DNA from: Pohlia nutans
Taxonomy: Eukaryota; Streptophyta; Bryopsida; Bryales; Mniaceae
Direction of reading: 5' to 3'
NCBI GenBank assembly: GCA_022496805.1
Contig: CM040088.1
Coordinates: 41,939,436 to 42,003,435 of the forward strand
Length of the DNA stretch: 64,000 nucleotides
This document shows, piece by piece, positions 33,446 to 45,079 of this stretch. The first letter of the stretch is position 1; every line of letters starts with the position of its first letter. Both the position numbers and the translations under genes were made by a program. The notes beneath the pieces were generated by a model that did not search any database, was not told where the DNA came from, and saw only the letters and a list, made by a program, of their open reading frames with translations.

Positions 33446-34630
33446 ATGGCCGCGACACCACCGTCTCTCTCCCTTTTGACAGACCTTGCGGCAGCAGCGA
33501 AAGCTCCGAAAGGGAAAAATTATGTGAAGGAGGAGGAGACCCAACTTTGTCGGTCTTTTCTGTGTATTTCGCAGGATCCAATTGTGGGCGTTGGGCAGAA
33601 GAATGGTTTTTTTTGGGATCGCATTGCAGCTCATTACAACGAGTACAAGCCAGCTGGAGTACGACCTGTACGGAGTCTGGAGAGCAAATGGGGCTGCATT
33701 AAACATGACGTCTCCAAATACGAGGGTGTTTATCAACAAGTGAAGGATTTAGACATCAGCGGTACTTCAGTGGAGGACATTAGAAAGCGGGCTCTTGATT
33801 TGTACCGACACAAGCATCCTGAGAAGAAGAAGTTCACCTACACGCATTGCTGGGAGATTTTGCGTGAGTGCCCTCGTTGGGCTGATGTGCGGGAGGAAGT
33901 GCGGCGATCAAGCTCCGCGCCAATGAAGAGGAAAGCTCCAAGCCCTCTTGCTATCGACGTTGAGGATGAACAGGGAGTACTTTCACCTGGAGCGCAAGCC
34001 CCTCCCGTCACCACACCGAGTTCCGTTGGTTTGGGTTCCTTGAATCGGCCACAAGGATCGAGAGCTGCAAAGGATGATGCAAAGAACAACCGTGCCCGGG
34101 AATCCGCAATGCGTGCTCAAGCTGATGCAATGCTTGAAATGGCAGCCGCAACCAGGGAAAAATCAAGTATTTTGAAGGACCAATCCGTCTTGATGTTATT
34201 TTCTTTGTCTGCGGCATCATTGGACAGTGCGGAGGGGTGTGAGTATCTTCGACTGCGGAGGGGTGAGGAATTACAGAAGTTGAAAAAAAGGCTAGAGGCT
34301 GCGAAAAAAGCGTCGGAGGCTCCACTTGCTAATGCGGCGCCGACTCCAGCGCCTGTAGTAACGCCAGAGCATAGTGGTTCCGGCGTGGGTGAAGGGGACG
34401 AGGTGTCGCAAGGCTTGGAGTCGCAGGACCGCGAGGCTTCACCAGGGTTTGCGTCGGAGCAGGGCGAGGGGTCGCCATGTGGTTTGGCACCGGGTCAGGC
34501 AACCAGATTAGGGTTTTACAGCCTCAGCGAGCGAGAGCGCCCACTACACGTCGTCACGACTCAGGGGGAGCAGGCTGTGCCAACGCAATTTGTGAGTGCC
34601 ATGCCAAGCAAGGTAAATTTCTCCCTTTGA
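33446..34630 (+). CDS. Harbinger Myb/SANT (trihelix-like) DNA-binding protein
   Basis: The first ATG (33446) gives 394 residues: an Ala-rich start, then a trihelix/Myb-like domain (about 20-150) with KEEETQLCRSFLCISQDP, FFWDRIAAHYNEY, RSLESKWGCIKHDVSKYEG and THCWEILRECPRWAD. A basic spacer follows (MKRKAPSPLA), then a predicted coiled coil (about 210-300, EYLRLRRGEELQKLKKRL) and an acidic, low-complexity tail. In Harbinger systems such proteins bind the transposon ends and carry the nuclease into the nucleus. The last codons read AAG|GTAAATTT, a plausible splice donor, so the true C-terminus may lie in a further exon. Related to the relic at 17.5-19.0 kb. Confidence 0.85.
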   Translation: MAATPPSLSLLTDLAAAAKAPKGKNYVKEEETQLCRSFLCISQDPIVGVGQKNGFFWDRIAAHYNEYKPAGVRPVRSLESKWGCIKHDVSKYEGVYQQVKDLDISGTSVEDIRKRALDLYRHKHPEKKKFTYTHCWEILRECPRWADVREEVRRSSSAPMKRKAPSPLAIDVEDEQGVLSPGAQAPPVTTPSSVGLGSLNRPQGSRAAKDDAKNNRARESAMRAQADAMLEMAAATREKSSILKDQSVLMLFSLSAASLDSAEGCEYLRLRRGEELQKLKKRLEAAKKASEAPLANAAPTPAPVVTPEHSGSGVGEGDEVSQGLESQDREASPGFASEQGEGSPCGLAPGQATRLGFYSLSERERPLHVVTTQGEQAVPTQFVSAMPSKVNFSL

Positions 34631-36382
34631 TTGTTCATTTTCTTGGAAATTTGTGATTTAGGGTTTGAGTCTGCTTGGCAATTGCTTTCTGTTTTTTGGC
34701 AGAATGCTTGCAATTTTAGCACCTGGTATGAGTGGCCCATTTCTTGGTCACATTGCTTTGGCTGTGGAATGAACACAATTTTTTCCCCACTGTCAAAGCA
34801 AGAATTTTCGGCCTTACAATTCTTGCCTTTCAATACTCGCCCATGTAAACTCTGGCCTTTCAATTCAGGCCTTTCAATTCTGGCCTTGCCTCGGAATTAT
34901 GGCTTGTCATTAACCCTGAGGGCTGCCCATTGATTTCTAGCAAATTATCTTGCACACCAGGGGCTTGATTGTTGGTCAATATCATTGCACACATGAAGGC
35001 TTTTTAGATGTGGTGGGTGCCTTTGATGTACCCGAATATTAGCCCTTTTTTTTGCTCATTTTGTTACACATGGCAAGGGCTGGCCTTGCAATTTTTGTGA
35101 TTATTTTGCGAACCTGAGGGCTGACCCTAGTTTCTTGTACAATTTTTTGCACCCACAGTTTGCATTGGATGTCGTGTTCATTTTATGACTTCTTGTGGAT
35201 TTTTATGTTCAATTGGGGTGGATGGGACTTGTTGTGGATTTTTATGTTCAATTAGGGTTGGATGGGACTTGTTGTGGATTTTTGTGTTCAATTGGGGTTG
35301 GATGGGACTTGTTGTCAACTTTTATGTTCAATTGGGGTGGATGGGACTTGTTCTCAATTTTTATGTTCAATTAGGGTTAGATGGGACTTGTTGTGGATTT
35401 TTATGTTCAATTGGGGTGGATGGGACTTGTTGTGGATTTTTATGTTCAATTCGGGTGGATGGGACTTGTTGTGGATTTTTATGTTCAATTGGGGTTGATG
35501 GGACTTGTTTTGAATTCTTATGTTCAATTGAGGTTGGATGGCACTTGTTGTCAATTTTTATGTTCAATTGGGGTTGCATGGGACTTGCTGTGGATTTTTA
35601 TGTTCAATTGGGGTGGATGGGACTTGTTTTGAATTTTTATATTCAATTGGGGTTGGATGGGACTTGTTTTGAATTCTTATGTTCAATTGAGGTTGGATGG
35701 CACTTGTTGTCAATTTTTTGCACGAGCATGGGCTGGCTTTATCCAGAACTCCCTCTCTTGAAAGATCCATACGCTGGCTTGGACTTGTTGTGGAAAATTG
35801 TGTCGCAATGGACTATTCGTTAATTTCATCGAGTAGAACAGGGTGGCTTCAAGTCTGCATTTTTTTCCCCGACGGGGTGGCAGATTTATTACCCGCAATT
35901 TATTTTCTCAAACCCTAGTAGACTATTTTATTTTGATGCTTTGGTGTGCTTTTTTATCTTTGTCATAGCTTGGATTCTTTTTAATTTGGATGTTTGGGTG
36001 GACTGTTTTTTTTTCGATCCTTGTTGTGGTGAATGAATAGGATCACGAGGGCTGGCCTGTGCCGGCTTCTGTATCCAGGTTTGTTGATGTTTTTTAGTTG
36101 TTGCATTTGTGAATGCAGGTGCAGTCATGAAGACCTGCTATGTGGTTGCCGAACCATCCCCCACTCCCACTAAACGCCATGGTGACATCCTCACAAAATT
36201 CTCATTTGACAACACACTTTGAACCAGAATTTCGTGTAGAACCTAGGTCAAATTTCACAGAACTGTTTGAGGCATCTAGGACACATTCTAGTGTTGCATT
36301 TGAAAGTGAAGAGGATAGCCAGGGTTTCAATTTGGGAGAACAATCGCATGTACCGTTCAACTTGAACTCACAGTTGTATTAA
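34631..36382. other. Harbinger internal spacer
   Basis: The interval between the two convergent transposon genes. 34640-35180 repeats the phrase GGCCTT(T/G)CAATTC and related words without a frame. 35189-35720 is the minisatellite listed separately. A short frame at 36140-36382 (80 residues) ends just before the nuclease stop and may be a 3' exon of the Myb-like gene; that is only a guess. Confidence 0.4.
35189..35720 (+). repeat. Tandem minisatellite, 37-39-bp unit, about 14 copies
   Basis: The unit is TTGTGGATTTTTATGTTCAA followed by TTGGGGTGGATGGGAC, with GTGG/CTCAA/TTGAA variants. Unit length varies between 37 and 39 bp, so reading frame is not kept and the long open frames across it (up to 212 residues) are by-products. 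The array lies wholly inside the Harbinger element. Confidence 0.95.
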
Positions 36383-37681
36383 TCAAAAGCATGTAGCTCC
36401 TTTTATACTCCACAAATGTGCGACAAGATCTGCCCTTAAAGCATAGTGAGTATTTTGATTTTCTATGTCAAGTGTTCCTTGCACAAGTTGTCCATAGTTC
36501 AAACCTCTACGTACTGGCAGTTGGTGTCCTATCTCACACAAATCCTCCAAATTGTGATCAAGCTCGTCTTCCACAATCATGTTGTGCATAATCACGCACG
36601 CCATGAGGATGTCCCGGATGGTATCAATCTCCCAATGTCGGGATGGATTCTTTACAATTGCCCACCTTGCTTGTAGAACGCCAAAGCAGCGTTCTACATC
36701 TTTGCGGGCTGCTTCTTGGGCTGAAGCAAAATGAGATTTCATTTCATCTTGTGGTTCTTGAATTGGTTTTACAAAGCAGGACCATGTCGGGTATATACCA
36801 TCAGCTAGAAGGTAGTACCGATTGTACTCGTGGCCATTCACTTGGAACTTGACTCCATGAGATTCACCTCGTAGCATGTTGGCCACAAAGGGAGATCGAT
36901 CAAGAACATTGATGTCATTGTTCCCACCCGGGAGGCCAAAAACGGCATGCCAAATCCACAGGGATTGATCCGCAACAGCCTCAAGCACAATTGACCGATT
37001 CCCATCCTTATCTTGGAACTGCCCTTGCCAAGATACAGGGCAATTTTTCCACTGGTAGTGCATACAGTCTATTGATGCAAACATGCCTGGGAATCCCCTA
37101 TTAGCATTGATTTGCATTTGGCGTTCTAGGTCACTTTTAGTAGGTTGTCTTAAATATTGACACTCAAAAACTGCCCTCACTGCTTTCACAAAGCGTTTCA
37201 TGCTCTCCATGGCAGTAGACTCCCCAATTCTACAGTACTCATCAGTTGCGTCAGCTGCAACACCGTATGCTAGCATGCGGTGTGCAGCTGTACATTTCTG
37301 TATAGAGGACAAACCGGGTAACCCTGAAGCATCAATTTTTTGCACAAAAAATGAATCATACTCACACACTCCATTCATGATTCTTAGGAACAACGGACGT
37401 TGCATTCTAAAACGACGTCGGAATAATTGAGCAGAGTATACCGGGTCCTCCACGAAGTAGTCTTGAAAGATCCGGTCGTGGCCTTGTGCCCGATTGCGCA
37501 TCACATTCCCAGATCTCCCCTCCCTAGAACCTCCATACCTCCCCCTTGCAGGGGAGTCCTCCTGAACGTTTTGTTGCAATTGATCCACAATAAGCGCAAG
37601 CATGGCATCTTCTGCGTCGTCATCCTCATGAGCTGCTCGCAATTGAGCCTCCATCATCTCCCTCCACCGATTCAAGTCCAT
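36383..37681 (-). CDS. PIF/Harbinger DDE nuclease (transposase)
   Basis: 432 residues from the ATG at 37681. The catalytic triad is in place: Asp in GMFASIDCMHYQW (about 210), Asp in GGNNDINVL (about 252) and Glu in RKDVERCFGVLQARWAI (about 337). Also present are the upstream RRRFRMQRPLFLRI helix region and NRYYLLADGIYPTW. A single exon with no break. It cuts and joins DNA at TWA sites with the help of the Myb-like partner. It could also act on MITEs with similar ends (GAGCAT...), several of which are in this window, but only end similarity supports that. Terminates with TGA at 36383-36385, convergent with the partner gene. Confidence 0.97.
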   Translation of the reverse strand: MDLNRWREMMEAQLRAAHEDDDAEDAMLALIVDQLQQNVQEDSPARGRYGGSREGRSGNVMRNRAQGHDRIFQDYFVEDPVYSAQLFRRRFRMQRPLFLRIMNGVCEYDSFFVQKIDASGLPGLSSIQKCTAAHRMLAYGVAADATDEYCRIGESTAMESMKRFVKAVRAVFECQYLRQPTKSDLERQMQINANRGFPGMFASIDCMHYQWKNCPVSWQGQFQDKDGNRSIVLEAVADQSLWIWHAVFGLPGGNNDINVLDRSPFVANMLRGESHGVKFQVNGHEYNRYYLLADGIYPTWSCFVKPIQEPQDEMKSHFASAQEAARKDVERCFGVLQARWAIVKNPSRHWEIDTIRDILMACVIMHNMIVEDELDHNLEDLCEIGHQLPVRRGLNYGQLVQGTLDIENQNTHYALRADLVAHLWSIKGATCF

Positions 37682-38001
37682 GGACACAAATTCAACAAAG
37701 CAGCTAGCGCTTCAAAAACAGAACAAAAAACCCTAAACAGTCTAGCAAAACTACTCACAGTGTACTCTCTCGTTGTCTGCAGGCTGGTTAGGGTTCCGGC
37801 TGCCACGAGGTCAAACCGCGGCTGCCACCTGTAAAACAGCGTCTGCCACGAGGGTCCCGATTGCACGTCCCGGGGCTTCAACATGACCGGCGGCAGGAGA
37901 AGGTTTGACTATCCCCGGGGAATCTGCAAAAGCTGGCCGGTCCTCCCCTCCAAATGTGGTCTGCAGGGCTAAATTTAAGCCAGCCGCAGGAGATGCTCTT
38001 A

Positions 38002-40549
38002 GATATGGTCATGATCTAATTTTATAGTCTCAAATTACCCCGGTTAACTAGAGATAGAGTAGGAGTTTAGTAGGAGTGATTAGAGTTGAGTAGGAATTTA
38101 GATGGATGATTTTTTTGGATGGATGAACCGTGTTAGTCGGAATTCAAATCTCCCATCTTATGGAGAGAGGGTGGGAGATTTTTGGGTCGATAGGAGCGGA
38201 GCTCTGTTGGGATGAAGAGAGTAGGAAAAAATTGGCTATTGGACGTTTTTTTTTCAAGTAGCTAGGAGCGTCGGAGCGTGGAGAGATTGGGTTGTACCGT
38301 AGTGTCTAAGTGCGGTGAGATTAGGCTGTGGCGTGATTAATCAGCTACAAGACGTTGTAGTTTGTAGAGTGATGTTGTGTGACTAGTCAAGATTAGAGCG
38401 TGATGGGAGGCGACTGTGAGCGACGTGAGAAGGTGCCGTGGCGAGCGAACGGGGCGTTGGCTACGGGTACCAAGGCGATTCGGGACGGCTCCACGGGATG
38501 CCGTGGCGATGCGGTTTCAAGGGACGGTGACGGAGGTTGGTGCAGATCCCACAGCACACGAGTGCATGACCACGGCCGAGCGACTGTAGTGGAAAACCGG
38601 GAGTCCCAGGAAACGCCGGTGGCTTGGCATCTTCAACCTCGTTGAGGACGCTCCTTCGGCTTACGACACTGCGGCGAGATTCATGAGAGGAGTGAAGGCA
38701 CACGGAAGCCCTACAGCCTTTGTTGGCTGCAGATCATGCATTACCTGGGTTGCAAGCGCAGCAGCAAATTTTCCAAGTACCAGAAGGTGACGATCATGAA
38801 GGTAGTGATTCTCAGTCCACGGCAGCCATGCTCGCAGTAGCGATCTGCAGGCACACAGTCTCCTTCTTATCGACTCGGTGTGAAGATTTATGACTGTCGC
38901 GGGTGGCTACATCGGCAGGCTACAACTGTAGAAGATTGGCCACGTGACAATACGGAGGTTACGGTGGTGGAGAACAGACGCCGCGCGAGTACAACGGAGG
39001 GCAGCCATCGCCACAACAGCCATCTCTCGTGCTATTGCGGCGTTGTGATCCTATCCGGAGGTCGTAGTCACCGTTCTCCCCTGCTCTCACATGGTGATAA
39101 TACAGAGTCGTCAGAGTGATATTACGGAGGGATCTTCTTCTTACCTTCCCTGCCTCTAATTTTGGCTTGATCTCGACTCCTCGATGTTTAGTAGGACTAT
39201 TAGGAAATTTGTGGAATTTAATAGCAATTCTAATTGCCTTCTTTGGATGCCCAGATTGTATTTGCCTTGGTGATTCATCCAAGTGTTAATGCTTGGTTGT
39301 CTTGATTGTTGTTCATTCCTTTGGATTGTGGGATAGTGTTGAGGAATTGGCAGCCCGGTGTTGGAGATAGTGCGGAAACGCTGCCAAGTTTTCACCGAGT
39401 CAATTTCTAGAGTGTTATCATTTTTGTCAAATTCATACGTTAGGTTTTGATTAAGGTTGTTGGGTACAGTGCGGAAACGCTGCCCGATTTGTCCCCATCA
39501 TGATTGCTTCCCAAAATTAAGGGTGGCACTTGGGTATTCATGTATGGAACTCGTTGTGCTCATTGTAATCCAAGTTTGTGGTTTTTAGCACTCGTTTGAA
39601 GACTCAATTGTGCGCTGTAATTTCCCAAGAAACGTGCAAAACTCACCTTTGTGGTGTTTTATTGACTAATTTGACTCAATTTCAAGGTACTTAGTACCTA
39701 GGTCAATTGATTCGATTGCATGGGGTTAAATTGTGGTTTTGGTTGGTCATCTGAGTGTTAGGTTGTGTGCTGGAATTTCCCAACAAACGTGCAAAACTCA
39801 CCCTTGTGATGTTTTAATGACTAATTTGACTCAATTTCAAGGTACTTGGTAGCTAAGTCAAGTGGGTCGAATGCATAGGGTTGATTTTATAGTTTTGGTG
39901 CTCATTGGAAGATTGAGCTATGTGCTGTAATTTCCCATCTAGTGTGCAAAACTCACTCATCGGTGACTTATTTGGGATAAATTGATGCAAATTGAATGTA
40001 TCCTAGGGCTTAGTCATTAAATTGAATGCAAGGCCCAATTTTGTGGCCATTGGTGATCAGTTGGCATTTAAATTGCACGCCGCTCTTCACTTGCACGGTT
40101 GCCATTTATCTCTCACGAGTGTTCTTTTTGCATAGATTGACTCGACCGGGATTAGGGAAACACTTAACGCAAAGTAGATAGATTGCATACACTACTAAAG
40201 AGTGCGTAAAAACCAAGACAAAACCAACACACATCTGTTGGAACCAACAGAGGATGGGTTTAATGTAGCAAACAATTAGTAATCAGTACAGAACCAACAA
40301 GTTTTCTGTTGTAACCAACAAGTTCCTGTTGATTTTCTCTTGGTACTAACAAGTTTGTGTTGATTTTTCTGGAATCAACTGTTCCTAATCCGCATAGAAC
40401 CAACAAAATTTCTGTTGATTTTGTACGTGTTAGGAACCCCATTTCTCTAGTAGTGATAGGAGTCCATGCTTGGGAGGCACTTAGGCATCCGCCATTCATT
40501 CTGGCTCATTTTGTGATGCGTTGACCGCATGCCGGTCAAAGTACTCATA
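38002..40549 (+). repeat. Retroelement-like repeat R, copy 2
   Basis: Same architecture as 29640-31602: a GC-rich block (38400-39090), two CGGAAACGCTGCC motifs (39371, 39471) and three tandem units of 155 bp (starts 39611, 39766, 39921). The end (GGTCAAAGTACTCAT, to 40549) is shared with copy 1. A CACTA-type MITE interrupts it at 40190. Its left part may continue before the Harbinger element, since DNA from about 32890 is also unlike the Mutator interior. No protein-coding frame is supported. Confidence 0.5.
40190..40455. mobile_element. 266-bp CACTA-type MITE
   Basis: CACTACTAAAGA...TCTCTAGTAGTG, flanked by ATA on both sides (40187-40189, 40456-40458). The interior repeats GAACCAACA and TTCTGTTG(A/G)TT in both orientations, the subterminal word style of the other CACTA-type elements here. 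It inserted into repeat R copy 2. Confidence 0.85.
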
Positions 40550-41650
40550 ACTGTCACCACCACCAAAACTTTATTAGTATGGTGGTGGTGGAGGCAGTGA
40601 CCACCACCACTTCAAAAGCATGAACATTAAAAAGGGATTACTACCGATTTTGAAGTAGAGGAGCTCACCGGGGCCACTTCAAAAAAATTGGACATGTGAT
40701 GACCGCTACCAAATGTCCATTTTTTTTGGAATGATGGTGGTGAGCACCACCACTTCAAAATCGGTAGTCCCGCCAACACATGTTCAAAATTTTTGAAGTG
40801 ATGGCAGTCATCCACCGGAACAAAGGGGTGGTGATGTCTGCCTCCACCACCAAAATTTGAACATGGGATGGCAAGCACCATCAGGGTAAAGGTGGCGGTG
40901 TCCCCCCACCACTTGCAAAAATTTGGACATGTGGTGGCGGGCACCACTAGGGCAAAGGGGTGGCGGATTCTGTCACCACATTTAGAAATTTGAACATGTG
41001 ATGGCGGGCACCACCAAGGCAAAGCGTGGCGGTGTTCGCCAACACTTCCAAAAATTTAGACATGTGCTGGCGGGCACCACTAGGGATTCCGCCACCACTT
41101 TTAGAAATTTGGACATATGCTGGCGGGACCACCGAGACAAAGGGGTGGTGGTGTTCACCACCACTTGCAAAAATTTGGACATGTGGTGGCGGGCACCACT
41201 AAGGCAAAGGGGTGGCGGATTCCGTCACCACATTTAGAAATTTGGACATGTGATGGCGGGCACCACCAAAGCAAAGCGTGGCGGTGTCCGCCAACACTTC
41301 CAAAAATTTGGACATGTGGTGGCGGACACCACCAGAGATTCCGTCACCACTTGCAAAAATTTGGACATGTGCTGGCGGGATCACTGGGACAAAGGGGTGG
41401 CGGTGTTCGCCACCACTTGCAAAAATTTGAACATGTGATGGCGGACACCACCAAGGCAAAGTGTGGCGATGTCCGCCAGCACTTCTAAAAATTTGGACAT
41501 GTAGTGGCGGGCACCACTAGGGATTCCGCCAATACTTGTAGAAATTTGGACATGTGTTGGCAAGCACCACCGGGGATTTCGCCACCACTTCTAGAAATTT
41601 GGGTTTGTGGTGGCGAGACTACTGGAGCAAAGGGATGGTGATGTCCGCCA
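40550..41650 (+). repeat. Tandem satellite with a 252-bp higher-order unit
   Basis: The motif ATTTGGACAT (with variants) starts at 40921, 40988, 41054, 41107, 41173, 41240, 41306, 41359, 41425, 41491, 41544 and 41597. Spacings are 67, 66, 53, 66 then 67, 66, 53, 66, then 66, 53, 53, so four monomers form a 252-bp unit repeated twice, followed by a partial unit. CACCACC-rich DNA from 40550 leads into it, and similar CACCACC DNA is at 32700-32880, which suggests this belongs to the Mutator interior. Open frames over it are by-products. Confidence 0.9.
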
Positions 41651-41921
41651 CCACTCAATTAAAGACAGTTTATAATAATTGGCAGCACGGAGGAAAATAC
41701 TGGTCGGAACCGCTACCATTAAAATTTTAAAAATGGAAATGTGATGGGATCATGATCGGATATAATTTTTGGTAGTGATTCGAACGCTTTTGGAATTTTG
41801 ATGTTGTTAATATTGCACTAACTTTATCATGTGTTGTTTGTGCAGATATAACAACTATTTTGTTATAGAGCCCAAGAGAATGGTTGCAGTAGGGGTGGGT
41901 TGGAAGTGAAGTGTAGGAGCA

Positions 41922-44900
41922 ATGGATGATGTGGGAGACATTTTTGAGGTTCTCAACCTCGATGATCTCCTTTCAGAGGATGATTTTGACATTGGTTTAC
42001 TTCCGCTTTTGGAGGACAACGAAGAAGACGATAGAGAGCATGTGGATAGGATTGAAGAACCGAATTTGGACCCTTTCGTGTTTTTGAATTCGACATATTA
42101 TTCATTTAAACAGGGATTTGGGAATTTTTATCGATTGGTTTTAGGGAAGGATATTGCCATCGGCGGACACTATTAGCACCTTGGATCCTAATTTCTTTCG
42201 TCAAAAGGGAGTTTTATTAGAAGATGGGAAAATGAGGTTTTAAAAAATGGGAACAATATGGAAGGCAATTTGGAGTTTGAACTGGGACAAATCGGGAAAA
42301 AAACGTTTATTTAATAAAAAACATACTCATCTGATTGTCCCTTATATTGACAAATGGCCCTAAATTGTTGTAAGAGCGCACCGTGGGGAAGAAAGACATG
42401 AAATATATAAAGAAGTTGTTCTAAGAATTGATGAAGAATGATGGTTGGTTGGTACACAAATGAATAGCATCCCAAAACCTTTCATTGAAAAAGTGATTAG
42501 CTCATATTCGGGTTGTCACTTAGGACAACAAATGCATGAAAGGACAGCCCGTCTGTTTTAACAATATACTGTTAGGTATACAATGTCGTTAGCAGAGGAG
42601 GAAGAGTTTTTGAATAACTTAAAAACCCAACACTCAGTGTGTTTGATGCCTATCCATCGATACCATGCCTAAAGGCTTTGCATATCAATGGTGCGCATAT
42701 ATGTATGTCATCGAGGGACGAAACTCCAAGGTAAATCAAGTAGTGACGACGGTTTAAACGATAGAGTGAGGCAATACTCTACCGCTAAATATGTGGAGTA
42801 CAAGTTTTATGTAAAAGTCATATATCTGGATGAAGAGGGTCGAGATGTTGAGATTCATGTGAATACAGAGCACAATGGGCATGAGCCGGGATCAATGACG
42901 GATTGTTATTTTCTACATGTTCACTAAAGTGCAATAAGTGTTTGTGCTGAGATGTTGGAAAACTTAAATAACATTCAATTAGCACTTGCGTATTCAAAAA
43001 GGTGCAAAGACATCTTGTGTGAAAGCGTTCTTTGGCATTAACAAAAAAAATTCTCTTCTTTTTAGATCCAAAAGAAGCATTTGCCCTCTTGTATCGTCTT
43101 CAAATGCAAGAATGATGTAGTGATATGACTATGAAGTGGTAAAATAGACGGTTCCCAAATGGATTTAAAAACAGAAAGTGATTTTTTATCAACCATATAA
43201 CCCTTTAAATGCGGATCCAAATAAGCAACCATTTGTGATTGTAATGCAAATTAAGGAGATACTTAAGCATACAAAGACCATCACCCCAAATTCGACATGG
43301 GTGATTGATTCCACATTTAAAACTAATCAATAAGGCATGCCATTATTTGTTGCGGTGTGTCTTAATGCAAGCGGTTTAGGTATGCCTATTTTCATTATAT
43401 TTTGTAATGACGATAATAAAAGTGGCCAAGTGGAAACGGCGGTGTGACTTACTATAAAATCCGTGTTTCAAAACATGGATACAATTCGACCGAATGCCAT
43501 AATAATTGACAAACACAAAACTTCAAGGATTGCTATAATGAGGGCAATCCATGAAGACATTTGGTGTTGGGAAAACCAAGCAATTGGTGGAATCTAAACA
43601 AAATGTCAATTGCTATTGTGTTGATTCCATGAAATAAGGTATGGGTTGACCATTTGTTACCTAAAGTGCCTGAGGCACTCCGCAATGATTTGTATAGAGG
43701 AATGTGCTCTATGTTAGAGGCATTTACCAAAGACGGCTTCAATAAAGTGTACGAAAGGCTGAAAATCAAATATGCCAATAATACAAGTGTGTTGAAGTAT
43801 ATCAAACAAGGTTGGACATAGGACAACAGTCTATGGAAACCTATGTGGCCTAGATGGATTAGGATGTTTAAGCACGGACATGTAAACACAACAAACTTTG
43901 TGGAACGCATGACTGTAGCAATATGTGAAATACACTTTATTAGATGGAAAAGTCAATTAAAGACTTGATGAATTGGTTTTCGCAATAATCAGTAATTCTG
44001 ATTCTAAATGACGATTTGGAGGATTGACCTTAGATGAGCATTAAAATGATGCTCATTAATTAAATGAATCACGCAAGTACTCGATTAGAGGATGAGACAA
44101 GGGTCGAACAGCAAGGTTGCAAAAGACTAAGAAAATGGTTCAACGATATAAAAAGGACCGATCAACAAATTTGGAAATAATTGACCTATGTCATTTGGAG
44201 TTTTCGTTCCGAAGTTAAACAATGTCAAACAAGTGGTACATAGTTAGTTTATCTCGTGAATGGTGTAACTGAAATGACTATGGTCCAATATGTAAGGACA
44301 TGTTGGCACTAAAATAAACTGTTGAGGATAGATTTCAACATTTGTTTGATTTGTTGCCAAACATGTACAAACCTAATGGCTTTATCCATAACTTAGAAGG
44401 TTTTAAGTGAAGATGCATGTAGGGGTCCAAGTGAGGATCCAAATAGAGATCCAAATAGAGATCCAAATGGAGATCCAAATGTAGATTTAAACGACAAACC
44501 TTGCCTACATCAAATTAATAAAACTGAGCCTATAGAAGAGATGTTTCTTAATATTTCCAAGATGACGACATCATAGAATGTTCCAATGAAAGGTTGACAA
44601 CAGAGAAACGGAATGCCTTGAAGAAGGTCGGAGAAATGTTTTTCAAGAGTCTATAGGGTTGGGTCTGAAGCCAAATCGCATAGTGATGCCTAGGAAAGGT
44701 GGAAGTATCACCCCCTTATAAGAGAATGTTATAAACACAAGACTTAGACATGGGAGCCAGAGGAAAAAAATGGAGATTGGATTACAAAAATCTAAGTGGC
44801 CAAGAAGAAGTTGTGACACAATCTCCAAGACCTAGTGGTGGAATCAAGTTACCACGTCGAAGACAACTTGTGCAAAAGAAGCGCACAAGGTGAAATTGCC

Positions 44901-45079
44901 AAAGCTTTGTAGAGAAGAATGTCCTAACTGTGAGGGGTTGAATATATTTTTTAATGAAGTTACTATCATTGAGTGCCAGAATTGCTAGTATGCAATAGTG
45001 AAAGGAAGTTATAGTGTTACATCAGACACTCATGAATGTGAGGTTGAACAAAACGTGGAGTTGTTTTTTAGAAGTTGAA
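41922..45079 (+). pseudogene. Decayed MULE (MuDR/FAR1-like) transposase
   Basis: An acidic N-terminus (41922: MDDVGDIFEVLNLDDLLSED) is followed by fragments in shifting frames. The 42688-42927 block ends VNTEHNGHEPGS, a FAR1-like zinc-binding style. 43270-43430 reads TPNSTWVIDSTFKTNQ, stop, GMPLFVAVCLNASGLGMP, FIIFCNDDN, a typical MULE transposase core (WVIDSTF Asp region). 44230-44310 reads REWCN, stop, NDYGPICKDM, a SWIM zinc finger whose second Cys codon is TGA and whose final His is Asp. The end (44900-45079) has a CPNC...CQNC pair. Many stops show long decay. It lies in the middle of the Mutator-like element and is probably its own transposase. Start and end are approximate. Confidence 0.85.

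Larger units (their letters stand above)
33181..37998. mobile_element. Complete PIF/Harbinger DNA transposon
   Basis: Terminal inverted repeats GAGCATCTCCTGC / GCAGGAGATGCTC are perfect over 13 bp. The target duplication TTA (33178-33180, 37999-38001) is the TWA type preferred by this superfamily. It holds two convergent genes, the Myb/SANT-like protein (+) and the DDE nuclease (-), the two proteins the superfamily needs. Both frames are open, so it may be autonomous. A 37-39-bp tandem repeat lies between the genes. Confidence 0.95.

Noticed and set aside
35185..35823. 212-residue repetitive open frame (GWMGLVVDFYVQL-type units)
   Set aside because: Unit length is 37-39 bp, not a multiple of three, and similar frames open on both strands. 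A product of the minisatellite.
40982..41563. His/Cys-rich open frames looking like zinc-finger repeats
   Set aside because: They follow the tandem satellite in several frames and on both strands; no start or conserved domain.
40921..41650. CRISPR-like array
   Set aside because: Direct repeats without unique spacers in plant nuclear DNA; spacing is that of a satellite.
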